Shown: positions 1 to 6,739, counted from the first letter of the stretch. The stretch is 64,000 bases of DNA from Roseomonas sp. OT10 (GCF_020991085.1 NZ_CP087719.1:5131001-5195000), one strand, 5' to 3'. Numbers and translations: made by a program. Notes: a model not told the origin generated them from the letters alone.

Positions 1-68
1 CGGAAGTAGCGGTAGGTCACCCGCCCTTTCCGGAACTCGTGGATGTAGTCCAGCTTGATCCGCGTCAT
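1..68 (-). CDS. Tyrosine recombinase/integrase, N-terminus only (runs off left edge)
   Basis: Only 22 codons lie in the window. They begin MTRIKLDYIHEFRKGRVTYR, the usual N-terminal strand pattern of phage tyrosine integrases (I-x-Y-x-x-x-F-x-x-x-x-G-x-x-x-Y-x-Y-F-R). The start codon at 68 overlaps the stop of the HTH gene (ATGA), so it is translationally coupled to the capsid/HTH operon. By family knowledge it would catalyse integration and excision of the element. The catalytic R-H-R-Y residues are outside the window, so the call rests on the N-terminal motif and the prophage context. Confidence 0.6.
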   Translation of the reverse strand, partial: MTRIKLDYIHEFRKGRVTYRYF

Positions 69-322
69 GCTTCCAGCACCCGATCCCAGGAGTTGGAACC
101 ATCCTTGCCCTTCCCGCCGCGGCGGGGGAGGAGCCGGCACGCGGCGCGCAGCTCCTCCGTGTCCCACAGGGTGCGCGCGTCCACCTTCCGCGGCTCCGGC
201 ATCCGCCCGTCCTCCACCATCTCGTCAAACTTGGTCGAGGACACGCCCACCAGGGCCGCCGCAGCCTCGCGGGCGACCAGGAAGGGCAGGATGCCGGGCG
301 GCAGGTGGTCGTAGTGCGCCAT
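65..322 (-). CDS. AlpA/excisionase-type helix-turn-helix DNA-binding protein
   Basis: This 85-residue protein has a winged-HTH pattern at residues 14-55 (FLVAREAAAALVGVSSTKFD, then a basic wing MPEPRKVD and the LWDTEEL helix). That pattern is typical of MerR-like excisionases and AlpA activators, which sit next to integrases in prophages and satellites. The start codon at 322 overlaps the portal stop codon (TGATG) and the stop overlaps the integrase start. Expected roles are excision directionality and activation of integrase expression. The tail is basic and glycine-rich. The DNA-binding class is clear, but excisionase versus activator cannot be separated from sequence. Confidence 0.7.
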   Translation of the reverse strand: MAHYDHLPPGILPFLVAREAAAALVGVSSTKFDEMVEDGRMPEPRKVDARTLWDTEELRAACRLLPRRGGKGKDGSNSWDRVLEA

Positions 323-1509
323 CAGCCCTGCGCGCCCTCCACCGGCTGCTGCTGGCCCTGCTGCGCCGCCGCCGGCCGCGGGTTCCAGCCCTCCACCTCG
401 CGCACCTCGTTGGGGTCGAGGATCTGGTTGCGCACGGCGATCTCGTGCGCCTTCCACCGCGCCTCGTAGTCGCCGCGCATGAGGCCGGAGAGGTCCACCT
501 CCAGCGTCAGGTCGGAGCCGGTGCCGAAGATGGAGCGGGAGAACTCCGCCTCGATCTTGCGCGCCCAGGGCGTGAGGCTGAACTGCGCGAACCAGAGCGC
601 CGCCTGCTGCGAGTTGGTGAAGGTGTTGTGCGTGTAGTCCTGCACGATGGGCGGCGGCACCTGGAACAGCCGGCACAGCTCCTCCACCGTGAAGCGCCGC
701 GACGCCAGCACCTCGGCGTCCTCCGGGCTGACGGAAAGGGCCTTCCATTCCATGCCCTCTTCCAGCACCAGTACCCGGCGGGCGTTGCGCGTGCCGGTGA
801 TGCTGTCTGTGATCTGCGCCCGCAGACGTCGCACTGCATCGTCGCTCAGGGTCTTGGGATGCGTGACCGAGCCGGAGGGCGTCGCCTGGTTTTGCCACAG
901 GCTGCCGGTCCACTCCTGGAGCGCGGTGGCGCTGCCCAGCACCTCCGGCGCGCGGCTGATCCGGCTGCGGCCGATCAGCCCGTCGTCGCTGCGGTCGCGC
1001 AGGTGGAACACCTCGTCGGCCAGGTAGCGCCGCACGCCGCCGGCATCCTGCACCACGTCGTAGGCCAGCCGTCCGGACGGCAGGGTGTAGAGCTGGAGCT
1101 TGCCCCAGGGGATCGGCCGCAGCGCGGTGATGCGCCCGGCGCCGTCGTACTCCAGCGCCAGCACCGCGTTGCCGTGCAGCAGCACCTGCGCCATCAGCCA
1201 CTCGATCATGTCGGGCCAGGTCTGGTGCGCGTTCGGCCGGCGGATCAGGCGGGCCACCGGATGCGACGGCACCTCCTCCCGCCCGCCAGGCGTCACCCGG
1301 TAGACGTAGGCCGGCAGGCTGCCCATGGTCGAGCTGATCGCGCCGACGCAGGCCGAGACGGTGGACAGGTTCTCCGCCAGGCGGGCGTTGACGTAGACGC
1401 CCGAGGCGGTGGGGCGGATGCCGAAGGCCGCGGCATAGCCCGCAGGGTCGGAGAGGGGCGCCGCGCGCTTCTCCGTCCGGCCCAGCAGGCGGGCGAGGAG
1501 GCCAGCCAT
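322..1509 (-). CDS. HK97-family phage portal protein
   Basis: The 395-residue protein starts MAGLLARLLGR at 1509, where ATG overlaps the protease stop. It has the hallmarks of HK97-type portals: an N-terminal region with LSTVSACVGAISSTMGSLPA (about residues 48-67), a conserved HPVARLIRRPN segment, and a C-terminal DYTHNTFTNSQQAALWF stretch. Portals form the dodecameric vertex ring through which DNA is packaged and are docked by terminase. About 395 residues is normal for the family. It is followed by an HTH protein and the integrase, not by head-tail adaptors or tail genes, which is unusual for a complete phage late operon. Confidence 0.93.
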   Translation of the reverse strand: MAGLLARLLGRTEKRAAPLSDPAGYAAAFGIRPTASGVYVNARLAENLSTVSACVGAISSTMGSLPAYVYRVTPGGREEVPSHPVARLIRRPNAHQTWPDMIEWLMAQVLLHGNAVLALEYDGAGRITALRPIPWGKLQLYTLPSGRLAYDVVQDAGGVRRYLADEVFHLRDRSDDGLIGRSRISRAPEVLGSATALQEWTGSLWQNQATPSGSVTHPKTLSDDAVRRLRAQITDSITGTRNARRVLVLEEGMEWKALSVSPEDAEVLASRRFTVEELCRLFQVPPPIVQDYTHNTFTNSQQAALWFAQFSLTPWARKIEAEFSRSIFGTGSDLTLEVDLSGLMRGDYEARWKAHEIAVRNQILDPNEVREVEGWNPRPAAAQQGQQQPVEGAQG

Positions 1510-2051
1510 CACAGCGTCTCCAGGAAGCGGGCGCGGGCGGCTGCCGCGGCGCCCTGGGCGGTCCGGCTGCGGGCCTGGACGGTGGTGGCGGCATAGGCGG
1601 GCCAGGCATGGACCACCGACACCTCCAGCAGCTCCACCGCGCGCAGCTCGCGCTTGTCGGCCGCGGGCCATGCCTCGTCCTTCACCCGGAAGGAGAAGGA
1701 CATGCCGCCCAGGTCGCGCCGCTCGGCCAGGGCGAGGATGTCGCGCCCCAGGCTAGTATCCGGCACGTCCAGGGAGAAGTGCAGCCCGCGGGTGTCCTCC
1801 GCGAGCCGCAGCGTGCCCGAGGCGGTGCGCGCCAGCAGCCGGCCGGGGTCGTGGTCCACCAGGGCGAGCACGTCGCCCCCGGCGGCCAGCGACGCCCGGA
1901 AGGCGCCGGTGCGGATCGTCTCGGTGAAGCCGCCGATGTGGGCCTCGGCCGCGAACACCGCGGCGTAGCCCTCCAGGCGGCGGCCGGCGGCGCGCAGCTC
2001 GGCGGCGGCGCGACGCTCCAGCCCGTCCGGGAAGCGCGCCGCGCCGCTCAC
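1509..2051 (-). CDS. HK97-family prohead protease
   Basis: I place the start at GTG 2051 because GTGA overlaps the capsid stop codon, giving 180 residues. The protein reads RLEGYAAVF near the N-terminus, LVDHDPGRLLARTASGTL in the middle and DLGGMSFSF further on. These are the conserved segments of the herpesvirus-like U35 prohead proteases, with the D-H-D segment carrying the catalytic His and the GMSFSF segment the Ser. It would cleave the N-terminal scaffold domain of the capsid protein encoded immediately upstream. Neighbours are the capsid gene (upstream in transcription) and the portal gene (downstream). A longer reading frame continues upstream, but only inside the capsid gene in another frame. 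Confidence 0.92.
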   Translation of the reverse strand: MSGAARFPDGLERRAAAELRAAGRRLEGYAAVFAAEAHIGGFTETIRTGAFRASLAAGGDVLALVDHDPGRLLARTASGTLRLAEDTRGLHFSLDVPDTSLGRDILALAERRDLGGMSFSFRVKDEAWPAADKRELRAVELLEVSVVHAWPAYAATTVQARSRTAQGAAAAARARFLETL

Positions 2052-3337
2052 GCGATGATATCCTTGATGGCCGCGAAGCTCTCCGGGTGACGCACGGCGA
2101 CGTCCACCGTCATCATCGCCCTGATCTGCACGTTCCCCTTGGCGTAGGCATCGGCCGCGTAGGGGTTCACCAGGATATCCAGCTCCGACCACACCCCGAT
2201 GAGGAGGTCCGACCAGTTGCCGTAGATCAGGGCGGAGAGGCCGGTGCCGGTGCCCTTGGTGAGGTTGGACGGCACGTTGTTCGTGACGGTGGGCGTGGCG
2301 CCCTGGAACACCATCGGGACGCCCAGCGGGAAGCCCGACACGTCCTTCATCTTGGCCGCGGCGCGCCGGACCCTGGTGTTGGTCAGGAAGCCCATGGAGC
2401 CGCCGTCCGCGTTGGCATCCTCCACCTGCCCCTGGAGGTCGGCCACCAGGTCGAAGGTCAGAGCGCCGCCGTTGGTGCCGGCCGACACACCGCCGATACC
2501 GGAGGTGTTGAGGATGCCCCGCGGCTCGGCGCCCGCGCCGCTGCCGGCGATGGCCGCGCGGTCCAGCGTCTCAGCCAGCACCAGGGCCATGTCGTTGCGG
2601 GCGAGCTGCTCCACGTCCGGGCTCGCCTGCTGGATCATGTTGCGGCTGTACTCGGTGATGACGCCCGCGTGCTTCGGGGTCAGCGTCACGCCGTCGAACT
2701 GCGGGTCCGAGAAGGCCAGGGCGGTATTCTCCGCGACCCAGCCGGCCACTACGGATGCCTTGCGGCGCGGGATGGTGATGTTGCCCAGCAGGCCAGTCAG
2801 CACCGTGGCGCCCAGCGCGCGGACGCGGGTGGTGGTCCGCAGGCGGTCGATGAACAGGTCTTCGCGGTACTCGCCCGGCACCAGGTTGCCACCCGGCCCG
2901 CCCGCCGGCAGGGCGGTGGTGACGACGCGGCTCTCGACGTTGGCGGGTGCGCCCATGTGCCAGAACAGGCCCTCGGCGCGGCGCCCGGAGCGGCGCTCCA
3001 GCTCGGTCGACACCTCGCGGGCACGGCCGGCAGCCGGATCGGTGCCGCCCAGGGAAGCGCGGATCACGTCGAGGATGCCCACGCGGCTGATCTCGGCGTC
3101 CAGGCGGGCGTCGCCCGTGCCGGGGACCGGCGTGCCGGCGGCGCGGCGCTCGGCGTCGTCCACGATGGACTGGCGGCCGATGCGGCTCTCCAGCGCATCC
3201 AGCTCGGCCTTGAGCGCATCCCATCGGGTACGCTGCTCGGCCGAGAGGTCGCCTGCCTCGCCGGCAGGAGCAGTGTTGAGGGAGCGCATCTCGGCGGCGA
3301 TGGCCGCGCGACGCTCCAGCATTTCACGCAGGGTCAC
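2048..3337 (-). CDS. HK97-fold major capsid protein
   Basis: The protein has 429 residues. Residues 1 to about 110 are charged and helical (LREMLERRAAIAAEMRSLN, then DALKAELDALESRIGRQ), matching the cleavable scaffolding delta-domain of HK97-family capsids. The rest contains typical capsid segments, with GGPGGNLVPGEYREDLFIDR as the N-arm/E-loop region and a C-terminal MTVDVAVRHPESFAAIKDI strand common to the family. The start codon overlaps the stop of the 106-residue gene upstream (ATGA). It would form the icosahedral head. The gene order capsid-protease-portal is the reverse of the common portal-protease-capsid order. Confidence 0.93.
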   Translation of the reverse strand: MTLREMLERRAAIAAEMRSLNTAPAGEAGDLSAEQRTRWDALKAELDALESRIGRQSIVDDAERRAAGTPVPGTGDARLDAEISRVGILDVIRASLGGTDPAAGRAREVSTELERRSGRRAEGLFWHMGAPANVESRVVTTALPAGGPGGNLVPGEYREDLFIDRLRTTTRVRALGATVLTGLLGNITIPRRKASVVAGWVAENTALAFSDPQFDGVTLTPKHAGVITEYSRNMIQQASPDVEQLARNDMALVLAETLDRAAIAGSGAGAEPRGILNTSGIGGVSAGTNGGALTFDLVADLQGQVEDANADGGSMGFLTNTRVRRAAAKMKDVSGFPLGVPMVFQGATPTVTNNVPSNLTKGTGTGLSALIYGNWSDLLIGVWSELDILVNPYAADAYAKGNVQIRAMMTVDVAVRHPESFAAIKDIIA

Positions 3338-3654
3338 GAAGGAACCTCGGCGGTAGAGGATGCCTTCGCGAGAGGCGTGTCAGCGGGGTCGCAGCCCGTC
3401 AGGGCGCGATAGGTGTCGGATGCAGCCCGGGTGAGCTGTCTCCGAAAGGAGCTGTCGAGGATGGCGACGCGACATTGGCGGCCGGCCACTCCCAGGCGAA
3501 TGTGGAGTGTGCCGTCGTCGCGGAGCGAGAAGGTCGCGCCCGCGAAGAGGAAGGGACCGGCCTCCACCGTCATCCGTGCGAGGATCTTCCAGGGGCCGCG
3601 CACAATGGGCTTCTGGTACGGCTCCATACCCGAAATGGTGAAGGAGAGCTGCAT
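3334..3654 (-). CDS. Small protein of the capsid operon, function unknown
   Basis: This 106-residue protein sits between the ribbon-helix-helix-like gene and the capsid gene. Both junctions overlap by a few bases (TGATG at 3654, ATGA at 3334). The N-terminal half is beta-rich and polar (PIVRGPWKILARMTVEAGPF, then FSLRDDGTLHIRLG), and the C-terminal half is basic with alternating charge. No membrane segment or known catalytic motif is visible. By position it could be a head-tail connector, a decoration protein or a capsid-size factor, but nothing in the sequence decides this. Confidence 0.6.
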   Translation of the reverse strand: MQLSFTISGMEPYQKPIVRGPWKILARMTVEAGPFLFAGATFSLRDDGTLHIRLGVAGRQCRVAILDSSFRRQLTRAASDTYRALTGCDPADTPLAKASSTAEVPS

Positions 3655-3944
3655 CAGTCCTCGATGTCGTCGCCCGATGGGCCCTGGCCGCCGTCGAAGT
3701 CAGCCCCAGGCGGATCACCTTCCCAGACAGCGCGGCGACCTGCGTTCGCGAAAGCCGTTTCGAGCAGCGCATTCCAGCGACGCCGGAAGGTCTCGTCCTT
3801 GATGAGATCGCCCATGCCAGCAAAGTCCACCAGGGCCTCGATGACATTTCCAATGGGCTGACTGCGATCGACTCCCATCAGCTTCAGTTGTTTGAGAACC
3901 GGCGGGTCGATCCAGATGGTGGTTCGCTTCTTGGCAGTGGTCAC
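3654..3944 (-). CDS. Ribbon-helix-helix-like repressor candidate heading the capsid cassette
   Basis: The 96-residue protein begins MTTAKKRTTIWIDPPVLKQL, a short beta strand followed by a helix, then GVDRSQPIGNVIEALVDFA. That is the strand-helix-helix spacing of CopG/Arc-type DNA-binding proteins. The acidic C-terminus (GPSGDDIED) is typical of short regulators. A perfect 14-bp inverted repeat lies 15-52 bases upstream of the start codon, as expected for an autoregulated operator. It is the first gene after a 102-base gap in the operon and would therefore control the capsid, protease and portal genes. The fold assignment is inference from pattern, not from a recognised family member. Confidence 0.55.
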   Translation of the reverse strand: MTTAKKRTTIWIDPPVLKQLKLMGVDRSQPIGNVIEALVDFAGMGDLIKDETFRRRWNALLETAFANAGRRAVWEGDPPGADFDGGQGPSGDDIED

Positions 3945-3958
3945 GACTATGGCTCCAG

Positions 3959-3996
3959 CAGGTATGCCACGTCATACGTCATACGTGGCATACCTG
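3959..3996. promoter_or_regulatory. Perfect 14-bp inverted repeat, likely operator of the capsid cassette
   Basis: The left arm CAGGTATGCCACGT (3959-3972) and right arm ACGTGGCATACCTG (3983-3996) are exact reverse complements around the 10-base loop catacgtcat. The loop and inner arms also contain tandem CATACGT units. It lies in the 102-base gap between two minus-strand genes, directly upstream of the ribbon-helix-helix-like gene. A transcript would fold into a strong hairpin, but there is no T-run on either strand, which favours a protein-binding site over a terminator. Confidence 0.65.
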
Positions 3997-4046
3997 TCAA
4001 GCCCTGATTCCGGCGAGCAGCCCCACGGCCACCCGCCTCCGATCGG

Positions 4047-4286
4047 TCATCTCTGGGCCCGCGCCTGCTCCTCGGCGTAGGTGTTCGCGGCGACCACCTG
4101 CTCCATCAGCCGGGCCGTCACCCATTCGATGGCGCCTTGCAACTGATCGGCCTCGGGGCACGAGCCTCGCCGGAAGTCGCCGGTCGTGGCGATCTCCTGG
4201 AGGGCGTGCAGCCCGCTGCCGATCTCCAGCAGGCGGCGGTCCAGTTCGTTGAAGGCATCCTTGGCGTTGGGGGTAGGAGTGCTCAT
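4047..4286 (-). CDS. Small helical protein of the phage-like element, unknown function
   Basis: This 79-residue protein is almost entirely helical by composition (FNELDRRLLEIGSGLHALQE, then LQGAIEWVTARLMEQVVAAN). It has a DFRRGSCPEADQ loop in the middle and is acidic overall. No signal peptide or metal motif is seen. The start overlaps the stop of the 180-residue gene (ATGA at 4283-4286). It is the last gene of the promoter-proximal half of the operon, before the operator gap. It may be a coiled-coil scaffold or an anti-repressor, but nothing here identifies it. Confidence 0.6.
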   Translation of the reverse strand: MSTPTPNAKDAFNELDRRLLEIGSGLHALQEIATTGDFRRGSCPEADQLQGAIEWVTARLMEQVVAANTYAEEQARAQR

Positions 4287-4825
4287 CGGCCGGCCTCCCA
4301 GGTGCGGGCCGCATCAAGAGCGCGCAGCGGGTCCAGCTCGGCGGGCATGTAGCAGCCGGCCCCCAGCGCCTCGGCTTCAATGCCACCCGCCCGTTCCAGG
4401 AACCCGCGCAGCCCGTACAGCAGCCGCGCAAGGCGCCGCCCCAGGGCCAGCAGGTCGTCCTTGGAGAGATGGTTGGTCGTCAGGGCGCTCGCCTCGCCGT
4501 AGGCCACAGCCAGCTGCATCAACGCGCCCTCGTGGCTGGTGGGGCGGGCGAAGGTCATGTCCCGCTCCAGGCACTCGATCCGCGGCCAGATGGCTTCCTT
4601 GCGGTGCAAGTGCGCCAGGGAGGCCGGACCCTGGTTCGCTCTTCTGGCCTCCAGCTCGGCCACGTCGGCCGCCTCGTGGGCCGCGTTCAGCACGGCCAGC
4701 TCGCGGCCGATCAGGGCAGCCGGGCAGGTGGTGGGGGAGTTTCCGCCACGGTGGCGAGAACTCTGATTTCGTTGCCGGTTTTTCCGGCAACGGGGTGCCG
4801 CAGCGGTTGGGGTGGCGGTCGCCAT
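4283..4825 (-). CDS. Hypothetical phage-element protein, 180 aa
   Basis: I chose the start at 4825 because its ATG overlaps the upstream stop (TGATG). The frame is open further upstream, but only inside the previous gene. The first 35 residues are basic and low-complexity. From there the protein is helical, with LIGRELAVLNAAHEAADVAE, a charged segment, then LMQLAVAYGEASALTTNHLS and a C-terminal RLARLLYGLRGFLERAGG helix. A similar helical layout occurs in many uncharacterised prophage proteins, and no catalytic motif is visible. It could be a small-terminase-like or scaffold component, but I cannot support either. Confidence 0.55.
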   Translation of the reverse strand: MATATPTAAAPRCRKNRQRNQSSRHRGGNSPTTCPAALIGRELAVLNAAHEAADVAELEARRANQGPASLAHLHRKEAIWPRIECLERDMTFARPTSHEGALMQLAVAYGEASALTTNHLSKDDLLALGRRLARLLYGLRGFLERAGGIEAEALGAGCYMPAELDPLRALDAARTWEAGR

Positions 4826-5202
4826 CACCGGCCACCCTCGGGCCGGAAGGCAGGCGGCGGCGGCAAGGCGCCGGAGGAGCAAAGGGCAAATTTGCACTTT
4901 GAAGCCGGGCTGGCCAAGAACTCGGCAAATTTGCCGAGTTGGCCGCCGCGCCGGGGGAACCGGACCACCACCGCCGGCACGCGATCCGCGGCGAGCGTCA
5001 CAGGCTGGGCCGACACCTCGGCCAGGTCGTCATCCTCCAGCCCCTCCGGCTCCAGGTCCGGGTCGCCGTCCAGGGCGTCCAGCATCGCGAGGGCGCGGGT
5101 GACGATGTTCTCCAGCGCCGCCCGCTGGGCTCTTCTCGATAGCGCGGCACGGTGCCGCGCCTCTCTTCTGGGCGCGGGCGTGCTATGGGCGTGTTCAGCC
5201 AT
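4825..5202 (-). CDS. Hypothetical phage-element protein, first gene of leftward operon, 125 aa
   Basis: The 125-residue protein starts MAEHAHSTPAPRREARHRAA. The N-terminus is basic (residues 10-30), followed by an acidic segment DALDGDPDLEPEGLEDDDLA, then RFPRRGGQLGKFAEF and a proline-rich end. This acidic DPDLEPE segment is common in short uncharacterised proteins of alphaproteobacterial prophages. It is the promoter-proximal gene of the leftward operon and faces the XRE repressor across a 139-base control region. No function can be assigned. Confidence 0.55.
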   Translation of the reverse strand: MAEHAHSTPAPRREARHRAALSRRAQRAALENIVTRALAMLDALDGDPDLEPEGLEDDDLAEVSAQPVTLAADRVPAVVVRFPRRGGQLGKFAEFLASPASKCKFALCSSGALPPPPAFRPEGGR

Positions 5203-5341
5203 GACCTGCTGACTCCTTCAGCGGGTTGCGGTTAGGCCGGGCGCGGGCTCCTACCCCCGCAGCTCGGCCGCCAGCCGTTTAGGCTGACGCCAACCAAATT
5301 GGCGTGCTAGAATGCTCTGGTCAACCATTTTAGTTGGACCA
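5203..5341. promoter_or_regulatory. Divergent control region with repeated TTGG/CCAA palindromes
   Basis: This gap separates the leftward operon from the rightward XRE gene. It contains ACGCCAA-N5-TTGGCGT (5287-5305, perfect arms), CAAC-N7-GTTG (5322-5336) and TTGGACCAA (5334-5342, touching the XRE start codon). CAACCA occurs at 5291 and again at 5322, 31 bases apart, or three helical turns. This arrangement is expected for a lambda-cI-like repressor controlling both directions. The promoter hexamers are not clear enough to call. Confidence 0.6.
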
Positions 5342-5572
5342 ATGTTGCCCGCTCAAACTCGTGCCGCTCGTGGGCTCGTGGATTGGTCACAGGGGCGTTT
5401 GGCAGAAGCCGCCGGCGTGTCCCTCAGCACCGTGAAGGACTTCGAAGCCGGGCGTCGCCAGCCTGTGCCTGCCACCCTCTCCGCCATCCGCGCCGCGCTG
5501 GAGGCGGCTGGGGTAGAGTTCATCGCGGAGAACGGCGGCGGGGCGGGAGTGCGGTTGAGGAAGACAAGCTGA
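5342..5572 (+). CDS. XRE-family (cI-like) helix-turn-helix repressor
   Basis: The 76-residue protein is essentially one HTH domain: LVDWSQGRLAEAAGVSLSTV then DFEAGRRQPVPATLSAIRA, followed by ALEAAGVEFI near the C-terminus. That is the standard small XRE regulator found in prophages and plasmids. I start it at 5342 (MLPAQTRAARG). The ORF could begin 30 bases earlier, but that extension crosses the palindromic sites and looks non-coding. There is no Shine-Dalgarno sequence, and the palindrome TTGGACCAA abuts the ATG, so autorepression or leaderless translation is possible. It probably represses the divergent capsid operon and keeps the element silent. Confidence 0.85.
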   Translation: MLPAQTRAARGLVDWSQGRLAEAAGVSLSTVKDFEAGRRQPVPATLSAIRAALEAAGVEFIAENGGGAGVRLRKTS

Positions 5573-5593
5573 CAGCTTGCGCCATCAGCTTGT
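5564..5593. terminator. Bidirectional hairpin between convergent XRE and SinR-like genes
   Basis: ACAAGCTGA (5564-5572) and TCAGCTTGT (5585-5593) form a perfect 9-bp stem with a 12-base loop. The stem overlaps the XRE stop codon. An alternative inner hairpin (AAGCTGACAGCTT) is possible. There is no long T-run, so termination strength is uncertain, but the position between two convergent genes fits a shared terminator. Confidence 0.5.
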
Positions 5594-5600
5594 GCCTTGG

Positions 5601-5885
5601 TCAGATGTTATCCCGCAGCCACTTGTTGCCAGCGTCGCTGAAGCCGCACCAAGCAGCGTCACGGGCACTCTTCACGACGATAAGCCTGTCGTTGGAGTCG
5701 ATCACCTGCTGAAGGTTATCTCGAATCTCCTTGGCGCTCTTGTCAGATTGAACGACCCAATACGAAAAGAGCGGCTTCCACCGCACGGAGAAGGTGCTCT
5801 CGATGCGGTCAGTCAGCTTCTTCAATGCTGTGCGGTAAGCATCGCCTTCTTTCATCAGGTCATAACTGATGATGTACGTGGCCAT
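5601..5885 (-). CDS. SinR-family protein with Cas2/VapD-like ferredoxin-fold pattern
   Basis: I start this at 5885 (MATYIISYDLMKEGDAYRTA), giving 94 residues. The frame runs further upstream, but only through non-coding-looking sequence. The opening strand YIISYDL with an Asp at its end, the middle PLFSYWVVQS strand, and the later NDRLIVVKSARDAAW strand match the beta-alpha-beta layout of small 'SinR family' proteins, which resemble Cas2 and VapD. No CRISPR repeats or other cas genes are present. Cas2/VapD relatives include nucleases and toxins, so it may act in element maintenance or defence. That role is inference. Base composition here is noticeably more AT-rich than the chromosome. Confidence 0.65.
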   Translation of the reverse strand: MATYIISYDLMKEGDAYRTALKKLTDRIESTFSVRWKPLFSYWVVQSDKSAKEIRDNLQQVIDSNDRLIVVKSARDAAWCGFSDAGNKWLRDNI

Positions 5886-6040
5886 GGTCGGTCGTCCCTT
5901 CCTGGAACGAGGGTGCAGAACCGCCTTGACCGACGCGCAGGATTTCCGCTTAAGCTGCGGACGCAAGAGACGCGGTACCGCAGGCGGTTCCAACGCTGCG
6001 GTGGCCACGAGGCCGGGGATTGCAGCCCCGGCCTTTTCTC
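5886..6040 (+). ncRNA. Possible small RNA: promoter-like hexamers followed by intrinsic terminator
   Basis: This stretch upstream of the SinR-like gene has no convincing ORF. On the + strand, TTGACC (5926-5931) is followed 17 bases later by CTTAAG (5949-5954), a plausible but weak sigma-70 pair. Seventy-odd bases further on there is a strong terminator at 6011-6037. Together they would define an RNA of about 75-80 nucleotides. No known RNA family is recognisable, and the -10 element is poor, so this is a candidate only. Confidence 0.3.
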
Positions 6041-6044
6041 GTGG
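6005..6044 (+). terminator. Rho-independent terminator, + strand
   Basis: GGCCGGGG (6011-6018) pairs perfectly with CCCCGGCC (6026-6033) across a 7-base loop and is followed by TTTT (6034-6037). Outer bases CCACGA and TCGTGG can extend the pairing around the T-run. No + strand protein gene ends here, which is why an untranslated transcript is suspected upstream. Confidence 0.65.
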
Positions 6045-6442
6045 CGATCACAACCACTGATTCCACGGTCTGGAACGACGCGCAACCGATTCGTTCCCCC
6101 TCGCGTGATTCGGTACGGGAAACGGTCAGATCGCTTCATGTGGCGAGACGACTGGCAATCGCTCCCCACTGGCGCCGGCTAGACCGCGCCCCAAGGCGAT
6201 TTTTCGCGTCCACAGTTGGAGGGTTGGGGTCCGCAGTCCGCACCAGGTTCGCACCCTGGTTCGCACTAGGTCCGCAGTCCGCACTAGGTTCGCAGGGTGC
6301 GGACCCTGCGAACCCCCGACGACCGCAAAAATCCCCAGCATTTGCTGGGATTCGCCGCCGGGTCCGCAGTCCGTATGAAAAACAATCAATCACCAGCGGG
6401 GAAAAATTCTCCGCGTGACCCCACTGCGGTTCATCCCTCCCA
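6045..6442. repeat. Non-coding AT-richer region with iteron-like repeats and perfect hairpins
   Basis: No gene is supported here. Two 26-bp direct repeats lie at 6228-6253 and 6269-6294 (41-base period, one mismatch), beginning GGTCCGCAGTCCGCA and ending GGTTCGCA. A third partial copy (GGTCCGCAGTCCG) is at 6361-6373. GGTTCGCA also occurs at 6258-6265. A perfect 12-bp stem, GGTTCGCAGGGT with ACCCTGCGAACC, occupies 6287-6314 with a 4-base loop. Another hairpin, CCCAGCA/TGCTGGG, lies near 6333-6349. Such a cluster near a primase/helicase gene suggests a replication origin or a replication-protein binding array. Confidence 0.6.
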
Positions 6443-6739
6443 TCAGCTCCGAGCGATTTTCTCGGCCAACTCCACCACCTCCTGCCCGATGGCGTCGCGC
6501 AGCTCGGGCGGCAGCACCACCGCAGGCAGCCACCGGCCGTCCCTGGGGTGCCGGAAGACGGGCGCCTTGCACGTCAGGCTCCCATCCGTCTCCCGCACCA
6601 CCTGCACACCCTGGAGGGTCAGCAGCCCGCCCGCGATCTCCACATCCACCACGGCCAGCCCCGCCAGGCGCCCGGCGCCCCGCACCGCCTCCAGGCCCTT
6701 CACCTCGTACCGCACGGGAACCGTCTCGGCGTCGGTCAT
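6443..6739 (-). CDS. Small protein with SpoVG-like layout, phage-like element
   Basis: The 98-residue protein shows strands LAGLAVVDVEIAGGLLTLQG and VQVVRETDGSLTCKAP, then FRHPRDGRWLPAVVLPPELR and a final amphipathic helix. The order (variable strand, 'dGs..c..P', 'dGrw.p.V.lp', helix) recalls SpoVG-domain proteins, which bind nucleic acid, but identity is too low for a firm call. The start overlaps the stop of the upstream 60-residue gene (ATGA). It is the last gene of the leftward primase operon and ends just before the iteron-like region, which fits a replication-accessory role. Confidence 0.5.
   Translation of the reverse strand: MTDAETVPVRYEVKGLEAVRGAGRLAGLAVVDVEIAGGLLTLQGVQVVRETDGSLTCKAPVFRHPRDGRWLPAVVLPPELRDAIGQEVVELAEKIARS

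Noticed and set aside
6287-6314. Rho-independent terminator at the perfect 12-bp hairpin
   Set aside because: There is no T-run on either strand, and it is embedded in direct repeats, so a binding site or origin element is more likely.
6228-6373. CRISPR array
   Set aside because: There are only two and a half repeats, with spacers of unequal length that themselves contain repeat fragments, and there are no cas genes apart from a Cas2-like orphan. Iterons or operators fit better.
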